Below are positions 1 to 5,853 of a stretch of DNA of 64,000 bases, in pieces. Position 1 is the first letter of the stretch; the number at the start of each line of letters is the position of its first letter. The DNA comes from Alteromonas sp. 5E99-2 (GTDB taxonomy: Bacteria > Pseudomonadota > Gammaproteobacteria > Enterobacterales > Alteromonadaceae): NCBI RefSeq assembly GCF_017368475.1, contig NZ_JAFNJE010000013.1, positions 62,001 through 126,000 of the forward strand, given 5' to 3'. The position numbers were made by a program, and so were the translations under genes. Below the pieces are notes generated by a model that did no database searches, was not told the origin of the DNA, and saw only the letters and a list, made by a program, of their open reading frames with translations.

Positions 1-2
1 AT

Positions 3-608
3 TCGTTTGATGATCCGTTGATAGTCCAATACGCAGACTTAAAATTAGACGGTTGCTACTACAGGCTAATTGCTTCTAAATTTCCATTTGAACAGCTCAC
101 AATTGATAACATCAAAAAGTACATGTATATCACTCACGTTAATCATGACGGTGAATTCGAGGGCTGCATATCCGACGGAAATAGCTTTTCGAAACATGAA
201 AATTGGTTGATGTTGACACTAGAATTGTTCAATAGCGGCAAAGTAAATAAGACTCAGTTCAATCCAACAACCTTCAAAATTGAGGGGATGCGCTATTTAG
301 TGTATGGCTTCCCACTGATCCCTACTTTTGCATCTGACTGGCACAAGCCGGAGCTTTGTTTACAAGTCAAAAACGTAGATGGTGATCAAAAATTCATTGT
401 TCACATTGATCAGCAAACCCTTGTTTTCTATGCACGCCGTGTTGATACCAACTTTTTTAACACTATCGACTATGAGAAATACATTTCATTGTATCAATCT
501 AGCGTTTTGTCTCACTTTGATGCAGACAACAGTTTACTAAAAGTAGATGAGGTTAAGTATCTGAGTTTTTTCCGTCCATTTTGCATAGAAGATATCAATG
601 GAGCATAA
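3..608 (+). CDS. hypothetical protein, 5' end off window
   Basis: The reading frame is open from the left edge: the codons before the internal TTG at 18 (TCG TTT GAT GAT CCG) have no stop, so the true start probably lies outside the window. About 200 residues are visible. They look like a soluble protein rich in aromatic and acidic residues, with no signal peptide, membrane segment or family motif that I recognise. The stop lies two bases before the ATG at 611 and a GGAG ribosome site for the next gene sits inside its last codons, so it is probably co-transcribed with the two small related genes that follow. Function unknown. Confidence 0.6.
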   Translation, partial: SFDDPLIVQYADLKLDGCYYRLIASKFPFEQLTIDNIKKYMYITHVNHDGEFEGCISDGNSFSKHENWLMLTLELFNSGKVNKTQFNPTTFKIEGMRYLVYGFPLIPTFASDWHKPELCLQVKNVDGDQKFIVHIDQQTLVFYARRVDTNFFNTIDYEKYISLYQSSVLSHFDADNSLLKVDEVKYLSFFRPFCIEDINGA

Positions 609-610
609 AC

Positions 611-927
611 ATGAGACCAAGAGTAAAACTAACTAACGCCACACTTATATCTATTCAGTCAGATTCAGAAGAACAGGTTGAAAAGTGCTTTACGCCACAT
701 TTGCTGAAGATAATGAAAATGGTAAAGAAGGAGATACCTTATTCACTACAAAGCAGATGGAAGTAAAGGATCGTGAATATCGAACTTTTGGTGCTGACTT
801 TTATATCTTAGATGCTGAACCTAAAGAGTTTGAAGTAAATGCATTTGAGTTCAATTTAATGCATGAGTGTATGTACTCTCCTGATGAATTATCAGAACAG
901 AGAGAAATGCTCCCGTCTAGCTATTAA
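611..927 (+). pseudogene. small hypothetical protein, apparent -1 frameshift
   Basis: The frame starting at the ATG at 611 (MRPRVKLTNATLISIQ) breaks near 681-684, in a run of four A. The remainder (LYATFAEDNENGKEGD to the stop at 927) continues in another frame. Adding one A (GAA AAA GTG) joins both halves into one protein of about 105 residues. The joined product is related to the next gene: compare its end FEFNLMHECMYSPDELSEQREML with VEFVVMRAGPYSADRILEMREQL at 942-1289. The start fits a GGAG site 7 bases upstream. The frameshift may be a real inactivation, a programmed slip or a sequencing error in the homopolymer; sequence alone cannot decide. Confidence 0.6.
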
Positions 928-941
928 TTGGGAGTTAACAA

Positions 942-1289
942 TTGGATAAAACATATTTAAAGGATGCCAACATAGTATCTGTTTACGACTATAAGGAATT
1001 TGAACAAAACTTTCTTGGCGAGTTTTTATCGGGGGTTGTTATTGACGATGAAACATTTAGATTTCGGCCCTTTGAGCAAATAGTGACTTCAAAGGTTGTT
1101 GGCAAATCTACTGTCGAGGATAATTTAGAAGTCATCACGCATAGTGGAAGTTGTTATGTGATAGATGCTGATCATAAGTTAATTGATATTTCGTTTGTTG
1201 AGTTTGTTGTCATGAGAGCCGGACCTTATTCAGCAGATCGTATTTTAGAAATGAGAGAACAACTTAAGTCTCAAAATAAAAGTCATTAA
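942..1289 (+). CDS. small hypothetical protein, intact paralogue of the preceding gene
   Basis: This is a 115-residue soluble protein starting at TTG 942, with a GGGAG ribosome site at 930-934. The N-terminal segment ANIVSVYDYKEFEQNFLG resembles ATLISIQSDSEEQVEK of the frameshifted neighbour. It also resembles HIVSIIDGEEMIGK in the 43-codon remnant at 4364-4495, so three members of one family lie within 4.5 kb. The C-terminus has the shared pattern EF..(M)...YS.(D)...E.RE. No catalytic motif or membrane segment is visible. I do not recognise the family. Copies beside decayed genes and mobile-type sequences suggest island-associated accessory proteins, but that is inference. Confidence 0.6.
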   Translation: MDKTYLKDANIVSVYDYKEFEQNFLGEFLSGVVIDDETFRFRPFEQIVTSKVVGKSTVEDNLEVITHSGSCYVIDADHKLIDISFVEFVVMRAGPYSADRILEMREQLKSQNKSH

Positions 1290-1312
1290 ATAATGAAAAT
1301 AAGGGGCCTTGA

Positions 1313-1438
1313 ATGACAACAAAAAATTTAATAACTGATCAGCTTAGTGACTTTAAGCAAGAGCTGTGCTTTGTTTTGAGATCAATTAATTGTTTGATCG
1401 AAGATACTAATGCTTTAGACGTTGGAAAATACTATTAG
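1313..1438 (+). CDS. 41-residue ORF of unknown function
   Basis: ATG at 1313 is preceded by a good AAGGGG site (1300-1305). The frame encodes MTTKNLITDQLSDF... and stops with TAG at 1436. It lies 23 bases after the preceding gene in the same direction. The peptide is mixed helix-forming with two cysteines and no recognised motif. It could be a genuine small protein or the N-terminal stub of a decayed gene, since the next 200 bases have no continuing frame. Confidence 0.35.
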   Translation: MTTKNLITDQLSDFKQELCFVLRSINCLIEDTNALDVGKYY

Positions 1439-1534
1439 ATTAGATGTCTAGAACTTCACTATGAATGACTAGACTCAATCATTGACAAAAAGCCTCTACG
1501 CTCCATAAGAGTTCAGCATGAGCTAAGCCATTCC

Positions 1535-1556
1535 CCTGCTGTTTCACAGCAGCAGG
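1535..1556 (+). terminator. hairpin, weak terminator candidate
   Basis: CTGCTG and CAGCAG arms flank a TTTCA loop, in the gene-free stretch after the small genes. No T-run follows, so it is a weak intrinsic terminator at best. The rest of 1439-1578 shows no coding frame. Confidence 0.25.
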
Positions 1557-1578
1557 ATTCCTATTGTGGGGGGTATTT

Positions 1579-1624
1579 GTTAGTGGGTAACATTTAACCT
1601 GTTTGTATGGCTTTTTGCTATAAT
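1579..1624 (+). promoter_or_regulatory. palindromic element plus TATAAT promoter
   Basis: The 13-bp element GTTAGTGGGTAAC (1579-1591) lies just upstream of a consensus -10 TATAAT (1619-1624) and 56 bases before the ATG at 1647. The same element, with small changes, recurs before the minus-strand genes downstream. This suggests an operator shared by these small genes. Confidence 0.45.
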
Positions 1625-1646
1625 TAATGAGGTGAGGAGAGTATTG

Positions 1647-1823
1647 ATGAAGAAGCAGCTAGACATAAACTACCCATCGTTATCAGATATTGATATCGAC
1701 TTTGAAGCTGAGCTTGAATGCTCGCGAGAGAGTTCGTGCGAAGACAAGTCTTATACGTTTGAGACTCATCCGTTTTATAGTCAACTTGGCACAGTTGATT
1801 TTGAGATGCCTGATAATGACTGA
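1647..1823 (+). CDS. 58-residue acidic hypothetical protein
   Basis: I chose ATG 1647 over the in-frame GTG at 1632 because a GAGGTGAGGAG ribosome site lies directly before it. The product (MKKQLDINYPSLSDIDIDF...) is very acidic with two cysteines and has no known motif. After its TGA at 1821 the same frame stays open for 62 more codons, to a TAG at 2010. The gene may therefore be the first half of a 121-residue protein interrupted by a nonsense codon. Own promoter and operator-like palindrome upstream. Confidence 0.5.
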   Translation: MKKQLDINYPSLSDIDIDFEAELECSRESSCEDKSYTFETHPFYSQLGTVDFEMPDND

Positions 1824-2012
1824 AGTGAGTATAAGAGAGTAGTTATTCGGTTTGATAATTCAAATACGCTGAAACAAGCTCAAGCAAGCATGCAACTAGA
1901 GTCGTTAGCCTTACCTAAAGATATTGAAGTAATATTGAAGAGGGCTTTAACTGACCCCAGCATAACTACAGAGCATGTGTTAGAATTACTTCGTAAACAT
2001 CATTCTTGTTAG
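1824..2012 (+). pseudogene. in-frame continuation after TGA
   Basis: The frame continues without a stop from 1824 to the TAG at 2010-2012. It encodes a plausible helical C-terminus: LESLALPKDIEVILKRAL then TTEHVLELLRKHH. It has no start codon with a ribosome site; the only internal ATG is at 1890. The best reading is the downstream half of the gene at 1647, cut off by a TGA. A 40-residue ORF starting at 1890 is the alternative. Confidence 0.4.
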
Positions 2013-2020
2013 TTGGTAAC
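2008..2020. repeat. palindromic 13-bp element, copy 2
   Basis: GTTAGTTGGTAAC lies between the converging ends of the plus-strand frame and the minus-strand gene at 2026. It differs by one base from the copies at 1579 and 2487. Confidence 0.45.
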
Positions 2021-2025
2021 GTTAA

Positions 2026-2199
2026 TTAGTTGTAGTCCTTTTTGACAACCTTAGCCTCAATGTTTTCTACCAACATATAAGTTCTGTTGTTGATAACAGC
2101 GGTTTCACCAACTTTAAGCTTCTCTAGTTCTTGAGGCACAAGCTGGGGCTTGTTTACTGAAGTAACATTGTTTTTATCAAGCCTTTGTTTTCTGCTCAC
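2026..2199 (-). CDS. 57-residue hypothetical protein
   Basis: The start is set by a perfect AAGGAGG ribosome site (2205-2211, minus strand) five bases before a GTG at 2199. Longer frames up to 2283 would run through that site and overlap the upstream gene more. The product MSRKQRLDKNNVTSVNKPQ... ends in a compact beta-like segment (LKVGETAVINNRTYMLVENIEAKVV). It overlaps the upstream gene by 23 bases, so the two are translationally coupled. No family recognised. Confidence 0.55.
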   Translation of the reverse strand: MSRKQRLDKNNVTSVNKPQLVPQELEKLKVGETAVINNRTYMLVENIEAKVVKKDYN

Positions 2200-2431
2200 T
2201 AGAGCCTCCTTCAGCAGTGTATTTGTCATATGCTTTTTTGATTTCAGGTGTTGATTGATGCGGTATTGATATAACACGGTCACATTGATTACATACCCCA
2301 GATAATACCTGCTCTACGATACCCATGCCATTTGAAAAAGGTACGTCTCTGAGCTGAAAAGTAATATCTACGACAGCTTTGCAGTCTTGGCAAACGGCTT
2401 TACAAGTATCTCCAACTTTTACCTTCTTCAT
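2177..2431 (-). CDS. small putative zinc-ribbon protein
   Basis: An 84-residue protein with two cysteine pairs, CQDC near residues 14-17 and CNQC near 47-50, spaced as in a zinc ribbon, followed by a helical tail. It starts at ATG 2431. It is the first gene of a two-gene minus-strand unit with 2026-2199. Upstream lie an inverted repeat (2462-2478) and the palindromic element at 2487. Zinc-ribbon proteins of this size often act as adaptors or regulators. No specific function can be assigned. Confidence 0.55.
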   Translation of the reverse strand: MKKVKVGDTCKAVCQDCKAVVDITFQLRDVPFSNGMGIVEQVLSGVCNQCDRVISIPHQSTPEIKKAYDKYTAEGGSSEQKTKA

Positions 2432-2461
2432 TTTTTTACCTATTACAGGGTTTGTAAAATA

Positions 2462-2478
2462 TAACCTCTCACAGGTTA
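2462..2478. promoter_or_regulatory. inverted repeat upstream of zinc-ribbon gene
   Basis: TAACCT and AGGTTA form perfect 6-bp arms around CTCAC. The repeat lies 31 bases upstream of the start at 2431 and overlaps an AT-rich -10-like stretch on the minus strand, as expected for an operator. Confidence 0.35.
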
Positions 2479-2486
2479 CAGTTTAT

Positions 2487-2499
2487 GTTAGTGGGTAAC
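2487..2499. repeat. palindromic 13-bp element, copy 3
   Basis: GTTAGTGGGTAAC, identical to the copy at 1579. It lies 56 bases upstream of the minus-strand start at 2431, the same distance as copy 1 from its gene. Confidence 0.5.
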
Positions 2500-2501
2500 G
2501 T

Positions 2502-2714
2502 TTATTTTTTTGATTCTCTTTTGATTGATGCGAGTTTTCTCATTTCGTGTACATTTGTATCTAGGTGCTGTTCACAGCGATACAAAATAATCTTACGGAT
2601 CGCATTGTTTTCATTTTCAGAAGGGTAGCTGAATATTTCTGTTCTCACATCAACAGCTTTGTTAAAACAGGCATCACACTCATGATTCATTTCTTTCATT
2701 TTACGATTATTCAT
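2502..2714 (-). CDS. 70-residue hypothetical protein with CxxC
   Basis: The product starts MNNRKMKEMNHECDACFNKAVDV and later has YRCEQHLDTNVHEMRK. The CDAC pair and the C-E-Q-H group could bind one zinc ion, a treble-clef-like layout. No family recognised. It is separated from its neighbours by copies of the palindromic element, so it probably has its own promoter. No signal peptide or membrane segment. Confidence 0.5.
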   Translation of the reverse strand: MNNRKMKEMNHECDACFNKAVDVRTEIFSYPSENENNAIRKIILYRCEQHLDTNVHEMRKLASIKRESKK

Positions 2715-2760
2715 ATTTTAAAGTGGTAATTACTACGATTTACTAACAAAGCTAATACTT

Positions 2761-2773
2761 GTGAGTGGGTAAC
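2761..2773. repeat. palindromic 13-bp element, copy 4
   Basis: GTGAGTGGGTAAC, one base from copies 1 and 3, 46 bases upstream of the minus-strand start at 2714. Confidence 0.45.
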
Positions 2774-2776
2774 ATA

Positions 2777-3472
2777 TTAATGGCTAAACGTAATCCAGTG
2801 CCTATTCATGAACCCTTCTCTCAAAATACCTTTTGCTTCAAGCTTTGTAACCAGCTCTCGCGTACTTGATGAATGCGTTTCTAGCATTATCATTCTTAAA
2901 ATGTCATGATCGACTTTCATACTAAGCAAGTATTCATCCCAGTTATTTTTGTCCTTTCTAATGGAAAGTCTGTCAAATAATTCTGAATCGATAGGGATTT
3001 GCCTTTTTCTTTTACTGCTATTTCGCTTATGTTTTGCTTGACGTTTTTTAGCTTGATATCTTCTCCAGAAGTCAGGCCCCAAGGCATCTATAGCCTCTTG
3101 CAGTAACTTGATATCTGATTCATCTGCTTTGAATTCAGCGTCTTGCCACGTTTTTATCCTTTCTTTGATATCGCTTTCTTTTTCTTCTGTTATGCCGTCT
3201 TTAGCAAGCTCTTCAAAATACTGCTCAATTCGACTTTTTACCGCAGCAGGAGACTTGTTTTTACGATACCCCTTCAATGCTAACTTTTCAGTTATTTCAA
3301 GTAACTTCTCTCTAGGTTCCATTTCGTATCTGAAGCGGTCCTTATTTAAATAGTCACCGTTTGATAGGTCATCAACTATCTCATGGATATTGTCAGCAGA
3401 AACTCCTTTCTTACGTCGTCCTCGCTGCTTTTTAACGACTTCTTCGCTATTTTCTGTTTCGTTATCCATCAT
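2777..3472 (-). CDS. basic hypothetical protein, possibly DNA-binding
   Basis: I prefer the ATG at 3472 (MMDNETENSEEVVKK) because a GAAGG ribosome site lies just upstream; an in-frame start at 3514 is possible. The protein of about 231 residues begins with an AT-hook-like patch (KKQRGRRKKG). It has a very basic middle (YQAKKRQAKHKRNSSKRKRQIP) and ends in a small helical domain with SSSTRELVTKLEAKGILREG, which resembles a winged-helix turn. No known family. The charge pattern suggests nucleic-acid binding, and it could be the regulator that reads the palindromic elements around it, but nothing proves this. Confidence 0.5.
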   Translation of the reverse strand: MMDNETENSEEVVKKQRGRRKKGVSADNIHEIVDDLSNGDYLNKDRFRYEMEPREKLLEITEKLALKGYRKNKSPAAVKSRIEQYFEELAKDGITEEKESDIKERIKTWQDAEFKADESDIKLLQEAIDALGPDFWRRYQAKKRQAKHKRNSSKRKRQIPIDSELFDRLSIRKDKNNWDEYLLSMKVDHDILRMIMLETHSSSTRELVTKLEAKGILREGFMNRHWITFSH

Positions 3473-3505
3473 TTTTCCTTCTGAACTGCGCTCTAAAATA
3501 TTATA

Positions 3506-3552
3506 GTTTCCCACTCACAAATATAAAATTTAATTTTATGTTACTGGGTAAC
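3506..3552. repeat. pair of palindromic elements upstream of 3472
   Basis: Two copies: GTTACTGGGTAAC at 3540-3552, where GTTAC and GTAAC form a perfect palindrome around TGG, and an inverted variant GTTTCCCACTCAC at 3506-3518. They lie 34-80 bases upstream of the start at 3472. Confidence 0.45.
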
Positions 3553-4380
3553 TTTTTTAATTTCTTCTGTTAATAGGTAGGCAAGGGCTGTATTTCGTTT
3601 ATCTGTCGCACCTTGTCGTTCAATGGCGGCTTCAAGAAAGGACTTAGTGCCAACAAGGTGAATTTCCTGTTCTGCACGGGTGATTGCGGTATAGAGCCAG
3701 TTTCTGACTATCATGCGAGAGCTATTTACAGAGACGATAACGCGTTTAAATTGGCTCCCTTGGGCTTTGTGTAACGATCGCATAAGCAGGCTTTATGGAC
3801 TCTAACAAGGTCTGGTTCAACTGTATTACTTCACCACTGTCATCAAGTTGGACCTCCCCAAACTCTGATTCTTCACTTGCTAATCCGATAAGAGTACATA
3901 GTGAACCGTTTTGAACTCCCATTTCAATATTGTTCTTTGTAAAGATGATCGGGTCATTCAATTTGATAGGAAGTATTGCTCGCTGACCAAGCCACTCGAA
4001 CTCCAAATTGTCTGAGTTAGCGTTGATAGACTGCTGGCAATGCTTATTGAGAACGTCAATGCCACCTTTTTCATTCTTATACGTCGCTGCTGTTATGCGG
4101 CTATTAGCGGGGTCCTTGGTGTATAAGTCAACGCATGTTTGATTGATATCATCCTCATTTGTCCAATGAAAAGTGACATTACCAAAAGATAATTCTGGCG
4201 GGATAACGCCTTGAGCTATACATGAAGAATACTCTGGAATCCCAGTGCTGCCTTATTGCCTCTTTACGATATCAAGCGTTGCGACAGGCACTATGCCGCT
4301 ATCTACAACATCTTTAAGCACCAAGCCAAAGTCAATAGGTGGAGGCTGGTTTTGTTTTTTGGGTCAATGAAAATAGTCGT
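3541..4380 (-). pseudogene. decayed RecD-like (superfamily 1) helicase, C-terminal part
   Basis: Pieces of one helicase can be read on the minus strand in several frames. PPPIDFGLVLKDVVDSGIVPVATLDIVKRQ, near 4330-4255, matches the RecD motif III region and is followed by an in-frame stop. IPPELSFGNVTFHW... continues into MEFEWLGQRAILPIKLNDPIIFTKN. After a frameshift near 3780 comes the motif V-VI block LHKAQGSQFKRVIVSV...WLYTAITRAEQEIHLVG. The N-terminal ATP-binding half with Walker A is missing. The 5' side stops near 4380, where another truncated frame begins, so the locus is both frameshifted and 5'-deleted. Non-functional as written. Confidence 0.75.
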
Positions 4381-4495
4381 TTGGTGCGAATCGGTACGTC
4401 ATTTCATCGACACAGATACTCCATAAAATTTTCCCTATCATTTCTTCACCATCAATAATAGAAACGATGTGCCAGTCTTTAACAATTGTATTCAT
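4364..4495 (-). pseudogene. truncated copy of the 942-1289 small-protein family
   Basis: A 43-codon frame from ATG 4495. The residues after its first eight (IVSIIDGEEMIGKILWSICVD) line up with IVSVYDYKEFEQNFLGEFLSGVVID of the intact gene at 942, including the following E-T(or M)-(F/Y)RF. It ends abruptly where the helicase remnant starts, leaving only the N-terminal third. The join looks like a deletion that fused two decaying genes. Confidence 0.5.
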
Positions 4496-4936
4496 GATCA
4501 AAGCTCCGTAAAAATTTTAAGGTGATCATAGAAAAATAGTTTTTAAAAAGATAACGAAAGCGTGGATCTAATATCGACTTTTTCACTCTAAACTTGGCGT
4601 TGACGATAGACTTCTACTATGGCCATGATCAGACAAATAGATATTTGTTAGCCATTAATTTTACAAATAATAATTAACTTATTGGTGGTGAAATTGAGCC
4701 TTGTTCCCCTGTCATGCTGATCGTGTTTCGGCTTATTAATTTTTGTTGTTCCATAAGGTGGTATTTGGTGTGCCATTCGGATGAGAATTTACAATTAGCC
4801 GTCAATTAGGGAATATAGAACAGCGATCAATCTGTCTTTTTTAACTTATCTTAATGATGCTATCAAAATGATTGCTTCTTTTACCTGAATCATGTAAGTT
4901 GATAATTAATAATCATAAAAATAACTTATGAACTAG
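4496..4936. other. 441-bp non-coding AT-rich region
   Basis: No convincing gene on either strand. It separates the decayed segment from the restriction-modification operon. The last 40 bases hold a motif shared with the second R-M operon. Confidence 0.5.
4900..4924 (+). promoter_or_regulatory. 25-bp element conserved before both WYL regulators
   Basis: The element begins TGATAATTAATAA and ends CATAAAAATAA. It matches 24 of 25 bases of the element at 53346-53370. Both lie exactly 12 bases before the WYL gene start. It is likely the promoter and/or autoregulatory operator. No Shine-Dalgarno is visible, so the regulator may be translated from a leaderless mRNA. Confidence 0.55.
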
Positions 4937-5803
4937 ATGGATTTAGAAAAGCTAAATTACGCACAACGAGAGCGTATTGCGTTTATTGATTTTTGCTTGC
5001 AATTTGTAGGACAAATAGCGCGTGCAGATCTGATCAATCACTTCAAAACTGGCCTAGCTTCTTGCTCTAGAGATTTAACGCTTTATAAAGAATTAGCGCC
5101 TAATAACCTTAAATTAAAACACGAAGATAAACAGTACTATCGTACAAACGAGTTCCGGCCTGTATTTACCCATAACCCTGAAGCCGTTTTAACTAGCCTT
5201 TGCAGAGGTTTTGGCGATGGCTTATCGAATGGTTCACAACCATCAGAGCATTGCTCTGATGCGACTCGTTTGATCCATCCTGATTCAGAAGTGATTGCCA
5301 CTTTAATGCGTGCAATCAATAGTAAAAAAGCGGTTCGATGCGATTATGTTTCTCTGTCATCAGGTGAAAGCAGCAGAGAGATTGTCCCTCATGCCATTGC
5401 GAATAACGGTCAACGTTGGCACGTTAGAGCGTTTGATCGTAAGAGCAAAGAGTTTCGTGATTTCGTCTGCACGCGATTACAAAACGTTTCAGAAATTCAC
5501 CAAACAATAAGTGACAATCAACTCGCAGCAAATGACATGAGTTGGAACAACATTATTGATATTGAGTTAAGCGTTCACCCATCGATTAAACATAAAAAAG
5601 CAATAGAGCTAGATTACAACATGATTGATGGTGTTTTGGGCTTAGAAGTAAGAGAGGCTCTGCTTGGCTACCTTATGCGACAGTGGAATGTAGATTGTAC
5701 TAAAAATGCCTCCTTAGTGGGTGATGAGTATCACCTTTGGCTAAGCAATATAAATGAATTAGAGAACGTGGCGAGTATGACAATCTCGCCCGGATACAAA
5801 TAG
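4937..5803 (+). CDS. WYL-domain transcriptional regulator (BrxR/CapW-like)
   Basis: A 288-residue protein with three parts: an N-terminal winged-helix DNA-binding region (about 1-85), a central WYL domain (about 125-185, core CDYVSLSSGESSREIVPHAI then RWHVRAFD), and a C-terminal WCX-like dimer domain (about 205-288). This is the layout of BrxR and CapW, which repress phage-defence operons and sense a ligand through the WYL fold. It sits first in a type I R-M operon. It is very similar along its whole length to the product of 53383-54261, which heads the other R-M operon. It probably represses its own promoter and gates hsdMSR expression. The ATG is chosen by comparison with the paralogue. Confidence 0.85.
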   Translation: MDLEKLNYAQRERIAFIDFCLQFVGQIARADLINHFKTGLASCSRDLTLYKELAPNNLKLKHEDKQYYRTNEFRPVFTHNPEAVLTSLCRGFGDGLSNGSQPSEHCSDATRLIHPDSEVIATLMRAINSKKAVRCDYVSLSSGESSREIVPHAIANNGQRWHVRAFDRKSKEFRDFVCTRLQNVSEIHQTISDNQLAANDMSWNNIIDIELSVHPSIKHKKAIELDYNMIDGVLGLEVREALLGYLMRQWNVDCTKNASLVGDEYHLWLSNINELENVASMTISPGYK

Positions 5804-5820
5804 AATTTTAAGATTTAATC

Positions 5821-5840
5821 AAAGCGAAAGAATCGCTTTT
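5821..5840 (+). terminator. hairpin with T-run between WYL gene and hsdM
   Basis: AAAGCGA and TCGCTTT arms, loop AAGAA, then TTTTTA, directly upstream of the hsdM ribosome site. It can act as a terminator or attenuator separating the regulator from the R-M genes. Confidence 0.5.
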
Positions 5841-5853
5841 TATAGGAATAACA

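Noticed and set aside
3541-4006. Two separate small genes at 3541-3783 and 3746-4006
   Set aside because: They carry consecutive parts of one RecD-like helicase in different frames, so they are pieces of a pseudogene.
4560-4620. CTAAAC with TGACGA seven bases later, like one repeat of the Tn7-like end
   Set aside because: Only one clear unit, a weak neighbour at 20 bp and no terminal TGT; probably chance.
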